A stretch of 64,000 bases of DNA, from positions 248,001-312,000 of the forward strand of contig JBCCXL010000002.1 in NCBI GenBank assembly GCA_039191605.1. Reading direction: 5' to 3'. The stretch comes from JBCCXL01 sp039191605. GTDB lineage: Bacteria > Acidobacteriota > Thermoanaerobaculia > Multivoradales > JAHZIX01. Position 1 is the stretch's first letter. Each line of letters starts with the position of its first letter. The position numbers and the translations under genes were made by a program. The notes beneath the pieces are model-generated. The model ran no database searches. It had not been told where the DNA came from and saw nothing but the letters and a program-made list of their open reading frames with translations. Below are positions 60,908 through 64,000 of the stretch, piece after piece.

Positions 60908-62191
60908 ATGCGTCGACTTCACCTTCTCCCCATCCTCGCTGCTCTCACGCTACTGCTCGTCGCCCTGAGCCCGGTTCCGGCCGAGGCCAACGCCAATATC
61001 TCCATCGTCAATCTCGACGCCGGCACCGGTCAGGGCCTGGATGATCCGACCCCGGTCGCCCCTGTTGGCGGCAACCCGGGCACCACCCTCGGCCAGCAGC
61101 GGCTCAACGTCTTCCTGGCGGCGGCCAATATCTGGGGCAGCGCCATCGACAGCACCCAGACCATCTTCGTCGACGCCACCTTCACCCCGCTGCAGTGCAA
61201 CGCCTTCAGCGCGGTGCTCGGTGCCGCCGGAGCGCAGACGGTGCACGCCAACTTCCCCGGCGCCCCGCAGCTTGCTACCTGGTACCACCAGGCGCTGGCC
61301 AACAGCCTGTCGAACTCGGATCTGGACCCGGCGACCAACGACCTCATCGCCTTCTTCAACAGCTCCATCGATAACAACAACAACTGCCTCAACAACACCG
61401 ACTGGTACCTCGGCTTCGATTCCAACCCCCCGGGCTCGGATATCGACTTCTTCACCGTGGTGCTCCACGAGATCGGTCACGGCCTCGGCTTCTCCTCCTT
61501 CGTGGACGAGAGCACCGGCGCCCTGCTCGCCGGTCAGCACGACATCTGGAACTCTTTCCTCTTCGACGCCACCACCGGCCTGACCTGGCGCCAGATGAAC
61601 AACGCCCAGCGGGCGGCTTCGGCGATCAACACCGGCAACCTCACCTGGCAGGGGCCGCGGGTCACCGCCGAGGCTCCCGGCTTTGCCGCCGGCGTCAATG
61701 GCGCTACCGGATTCCTCCAGATGTACGCGCCGAACCCGGTGGAGCCGGGCTCCTCGGTCTCCCATTACGACACCGCGGTCACCCCCAACGTGTTGATGGA
61801 GCCCTTCATCACCAACTCCACCACCGATCTGGACATCACCGTTCCTCTGTTCGCCGACATCGGCTGGTCGACGGACGGTTATCGCCTATCGAACCCGATC
61901 CCGGGCTTCCCCAGCCTGGTGAACGACTTCACCACCGAGGGAGCGACCCCGGGGCAGACGACCTTCTTCATCTACGGCTTCAACCCAGGGGCTCGGGCGG
62001 TGCCCGGCTGTCCTGGAGTCTTCGCCGACATCAATGACATCAACATCTTCTCCTCCGGCCCCGCCAACGCCGCCGGCGAGTACGCCGTCTCTCCCTTCAT
62101 CCCGGCCATCGGCGGAGCCACCGTGCTCTTCCAGTCGGTGGAGCTCTCCACCTGCTCGGTCTCCAACCTGGTGAGCTATACCTGGCCCTAA
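60908..62191 (+). CDS. secreted leishmanolysin-like zinc metalloprotease
   Basis: The 427-residue protein carries a signal peptide (LLPILAALTLLLVALSPVPAEA, cleavage near residue 27). The zinc motif is HEIGHGLGF (H187, E188, H191), lacking the third His of typical metzincins at the +10 position. A later SHYD (H286) followed by NVLMEP (M297) reproduces the leishmanolysin (M8) arrangement, in which the third His ligand comes after a long insertion and just before the Met-turn. It should therefore be an active extracellular protease. Asn-rich loops (IDNNNNCLNNTD) and a ~100-residue beta-rich C-terminal domain (from ~325) are present. It is translated from GAGGAG located in the last codons of the upstream small secreted protein. 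A perfect-palindrome terminator follows. Confidence 0.8.
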   Translation: MRRLHLLPILAALTLLLVALSPVPAEANANISIVNLDAGTGQGLDDPTPVAPVGGNPGTTLGQQRLNVFLAAANIWGSAIDSTQTIFVDATFTPLQCNAFSAVLGAAGAQTVHANFPGAPQLATWYHQALANSLSNSDLDPATNDLIAFFNSSIDNNNNCLNNTDWYLGFDSNPPGSDIDFFTVVLHEIGHGLGFSSFVDESTGALLAGQHDIWNSFLFDATTGLTWRQMNNAQRAASAINTGNLTWQGPRVTAEAPGFAAGVNGATGFLQMYAPNPVEPGSSVSHYDTAVTPNVLMEPFITNSTTDLDITVPLFADIGWSTDGYRLSNPIPGFPSLVNDFTTEGATPGQTTFFIYGFNPGARAVPGCPGVFADINDINIFSSGPANAAGEYAVSPFIPAIGGATVLFQSVELSTCSVSNLVSYTWP

Positions 62192-62211
62192 GGTCAGCGA
62201 CGCCTCGCCGA

Positions 62212-62226
62212 CTCCCGATGACGGGA
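62212..62226. repeat. short hairpin CTCCCG-ATGA-CGGGAG
   Basis: A 6-bp perfect stem with a 4-nt loop lies between the metalloprotease stop and the main terminator. It may contribute to transcription ending. Confidence 0.35.
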
Positions 62227-62269
62227 GCGCCGCCGTCCGAGCGCCTTTCCTGCGAAAGCTTCCCTACGA

Positions 62270-62297
62270 AAGGCCGCCCGGGCGGCGGTTTTCATTT
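62270..62297 (+). terminator. Rho-independent terminator after the metalloprotease gene
   Basis: The perfect palindrome GCCGCCCGGGCGGC (62273-62286) is followed by GGTTTTCATTTT. It lies between two convergent genes (62191 plus, 62330 minus) and terminates best on the plus strand. Confidence 0.75.
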
Positions 62298-62329
62298 TGC
62301 TTTTTCCTTTCGCTCCATTGGGCTGAGCT

Positions 62330-62989
62330 TCAGTGGTGATGATGATCCAGGGCCCGCGCCGCTAGCTGCAACAAGACGACGGCGACGAGAGGCCTGGGCA
62401 TCTCGTCTTCTTCGTCCTTCAGGTTGAGCGTCATTTCCGCCCACCAGCTCTCCCGCTCGTGCTCCACCCGGCCCGTGAGCTCCGCCCCCTCAAAGATCAC
62501 GCGCGTACCGGCCCCGACGAGGTCCCCGTCTCCCTCCGGCCGCAGCTCAGAGGATTCGATCACCAGATCCTGCTTCACCCTCAGCAGGCGCAGCCAGCTC
62601 TCCCGCGGTAGCCCGAGATGCAGGGTCGCTCGGGTAGAGCCCACGCTTCCCCAAAACACCTGGAGGCCGTCGTCGAATCGGCCCCGCACCTCGCCTTCGA
62701 CCTGAGTCAAAGTGAGCTCCCAATGAGTGTCTCCGTCGACGGCTTCGGCTCGCAGACGAAGATCTCCGGCGCGATGCCACAGCTCGATTCGATAGTCGAA
62801 ACGAGGCTTACCCAGAGTCGGCAGCCGCCACGGCTGGATCACTAACTCTCCCACCCCTTGGGAGTTCCCCGCCAGCTCCGCCCGCGGCCCATAGGCACCC
62901 GCCGCGCGGCGGGCCTGGGCGATTCCCCAGGCCACCGCAGCGGCAGCGAGCAACAGCGTCACCGCAAGAAAGATGACCTCATCCGTCAT
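62330..62989 (-). CDS. membrane-anchored hypothetical protein with His-rich C-terminus
   Basis: The 219-residue protein starts with one transmembrane helix (residues ~5-25, VIFLAVTLLLAAAAVAWGIA). The rest is a beta-rich domain with many Trp, Arg and Glu residues (e.g. DYRIELWHRAGDLRL, VFWGSVGSTRATLHLGL) and a hydrophobic segment near the end (PLVAVVLLQLAARAL). It ends with DHHHH, a natural tetra-His tail that might bind metal. I do not recognise the family. The domain could face the periplasm or the cytoplasm. It is co-directional with the SPFH gene 96 nt upstream and may be co-transcribed with it. Confidence 0.7.
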   Translation of the reverse strand: MTDEVIFLAVTLLLAAAAVAWGIAQARRAAGAYGPRAELAGNSQGVGELVIQPWRLPTLGKPRFDYRIELWHRAGDLRLRAEAVDGDTHWELTLTQVEGEVRGRFDDGLQVFWGSVGSTRATLHLGLPRESWLRLLRVKQDLVIESSELRPEGDGDLVGAGTRVIFEGAELTGRVEHERESWWAEMTLNLKDEEDEMPRPLVAVVLLQLAARALDHHHH

Positions 62990-63085
62990 GGTGAATTACC
63001 CCACGAAGGGCTCGGAGACTAGTGCAGGGGTTTGAAGGTGCGGTCCGATCGCTTCGAGTTCGGGAACGGCGGAACCGCCGGTCCC

Positions 63086-63955
63086 TCAGCTCCCAACCTG
63101 TACCAGCACCGAAGCATCGGCGGGCAGTAGCTCCACCTCCGCCTTGGATTCCAGCAGCTGCTCGGTTTCCATCACCTCCAGCACCGATTCCAGGATCTCT
63201 CCGTCGGAGCGCCCGATCTCGTTCAGCGTCTTACCGACCACCGCCGGCCGCGCGGCGGAGGCCTCGGCGAGCTTCTGAGAGACCTTCTTGGCGGTCTCCG
63301 ACTCGATCAACCCGACCCGGTTCTCGCCATCCTGGCGCATCGCGCTGGTGACCTGCACCAGACGCTTGACCACCTTCTCAGTGATGTTGTCCACCATCGC
63401 GCGATCGGTGAAGGCTACCTTACGGATGTACACCGAGCCTAGACGATAGCCCCAGGTCTCGCTCAGCGGAGAGACCGTCGCCCGCACCGTGCGGCTGAGG
63501 CTGTGGCGGTTCTCCAACATCTCCTCCATCTCGAGATTCGACAGAGTAGAGATCGTCGAGCTGGCGACGTTGGCCTGCAGGGAGCCCTCGGGGTTGGCGT
63601 TGATGAAGAGGTAGGAGACGGGGTTGCTGACGCTCATCTCGTACCAAATGCCCACACCCATGGGGGTGCCCTCTTCCGAGTTCACCATTTGGCTGCGCAG
63701 GTAGTGCTGGCGCAGGGCGGCGGACACGTTGTGCCGCTTGCCGAAGAAGGGGATCAGCAGGGCCTTCGGCCCGAAGCGCAGCATCGGAAAGTTGAGCCCC
63801 GGCTCGTCCAGCACCCCCAGCACCTTGCCGAAGAGGGTGAAGACCTGAGCCTGCCGCTCCCGCACCACCGCGTAGAGGCCGAAGGCTCGGGCGAGACGCA
63901 ACACGATGGGGACGATAGTCAGCCCGAGGAAGAGGCCCGTGAACGCGCCGATCAT
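63086..63955 (-). CDS. SPFH/band-7 domain membrane protein
   Basis: The 289-residue protein has an N-terminal signal-anchor helix (MIGAFTGLFLGLTIVPIVLRLA) followed by a prohibitin/stomatin-type SPFH domain: YAVVRERQAQVFTLFGKVLGVLDEPGLNF, IWYEMSVSNPVSYLFIN, ANVASSTISTLSNLEMEEML, WGYRLGSVYIRKVAF. A short helical tail (RVGLIESETAKKVSQKLAEASAARP) resembles the oligomerising coiled-coil of stomatins. Such proteins form ring scaffolds in membrane microdomains and often control membrane proteases. GGAGGT lies 6 nt before the ATG, and that ATG overlaps the stop of another gene running in from the right edge (ATGA), suggesting a multi-gene membrane operon. Confidence 0.85.
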   Translation of the reverse strand: MIGAFTGLFLGLTIVPIVLRLARAFGLYAVVRERQAQVFTLFGKVLGVLDEPGLNFPMLRFGPKALLIPFFGKRHNVSAALRQHYLRSQMVNSEEGTPMGVGIWYEMSVSNPVSYLFINANPEGSLQANVASSTISTLSNLEMEEMLENRHSLSRTVRATVSPLSETWGYRLGSVYIRKVAFTDRAMVDNITEKVVKRLVQVTSAMRQDGENRVGLIESETAKKVSQKLAEASAARPAVVGKTLNEIGRSDGEILESVLEVMETEQLLESKAEVELLPADASVLVQVGS

Positions 63956-64000
63956 GACGCACCTCCCTCTTTGGCGGCGGAGAGGATCACCCGACGAGCC
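63952..64000 (-). CDS. C-terminal end of an unidentified gene entering from the right edge
   Basis: On the minus strand the last 15 codons read ARRVILSAAKEGGAS followed by TGA at 63952-63954, which overlaps the SPFH start codon as ATGA. Only this tail is visible. By position it could be a second SPFH-type or membrane gene of the same operon, but the sequence is too short to tell. Confidence 0.4.
   Translation of the reverse strand, partial: ARRVILSAAKEGGAS

Noticed and set aside
62330..62345. Tetra-His C-terminus resembling an affinity tag
   Set aside because: The sequence is embedded in natural genomic context with a normal gene frame and lacks the usual hexahistidine. It is treated as a natural tail.

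Overview
This GC-rich window most likely comes from an Acidobacteriota genome (possibly Thermoanaerobaculia-like). The main clue is the duplicated FtsX/MacB-type orphan permease at 3763-6216, an architecture typical of that phylum. Densely packed secreted hydrolases and very large megasynthases fit the same lineage, but the assignment is an inference because no rRNA or marker gene is present.

The dominant object is a hybrid NRPS/type I PKS operon of about 46 kb (6234-52325), all on the minus strand and transcribed from right to left. In order the genes encode: (F) FAAL-ACP-C-A-PCP-KS-AT-KR-DH-ACP, 41292-52325; (E) KS-AT-KR-ACP, 36353-41134; (D) KS-AT-KR-ACP-KS-AT-degenerate KR-ACP, 26723-36262; a penicillin-acylase/PvdQ-type Ntn-hydrolase with an N-terminal membrane or export segment, 24178-26613; (B) C-A-PCP-C-A-PCP, 17512-24165; (A) TubC-type docking domain-C-A-PCP-C-A-PCP-C-TE, 8153-17509; and a stand-alone A-PCP, 6234-8156. 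Specificity codes read by eye suggest Gly, then four malonyl extensions, then Asn, Ala, an unassigned residue, Leu and finally Gln on the stand-alone A-PCP. Gene order matches assembly order. The predicted product is a fatty-acylated Gly-tetraketide-pentapeptide whose acyl tail may be removed by the embedded acylase. The least ordinary feature is the last module. Its C and TE domains are fused with no A or PCP between them, and the missing A-PCP is encoded by the next gene, translationally coupled through an ATGA overlap.

Left flank (1-6216, plus strand): the C-terminal half of an alpha/beta-hydrolase, a lipoprotein sulfatase-like hydrolase coupled to it by ATGA, and the ADOP permease. The permease converges on the NRPS operon with only 17 nt between the genes.

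Right flank: a divergent GAF-GGDEF diguanylate cyclase (52728-53927) is separated from the megasynthase operon by a 402-bp region with two adjacent perfect palindromes and two longer inverted repeats, a good candidate for the cluster's control region. Beyond it lie secreted degradative proteins on the plus strand: a metzincin protease with Fn3 and C-terminal repeats, a GH13 alpha-amylase with a starch-binding CBM20, and a two-gene unit of a small acidic secreted protein plus a leishmanolysin-like metalloprotease. Two minus-strand membrane-associated genes, one of them an SPFH/band-7 protein, and the tail of a further gene close the window.

Short tandem repeats of 12-17 bp recur at several places, both inside coding linkers and abutting stop codons. 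No tRNA, rRNA, CRISPR array, transposase, MbtH, phosphopantetheinyl transferase or dedicated ABC ATPase was found.
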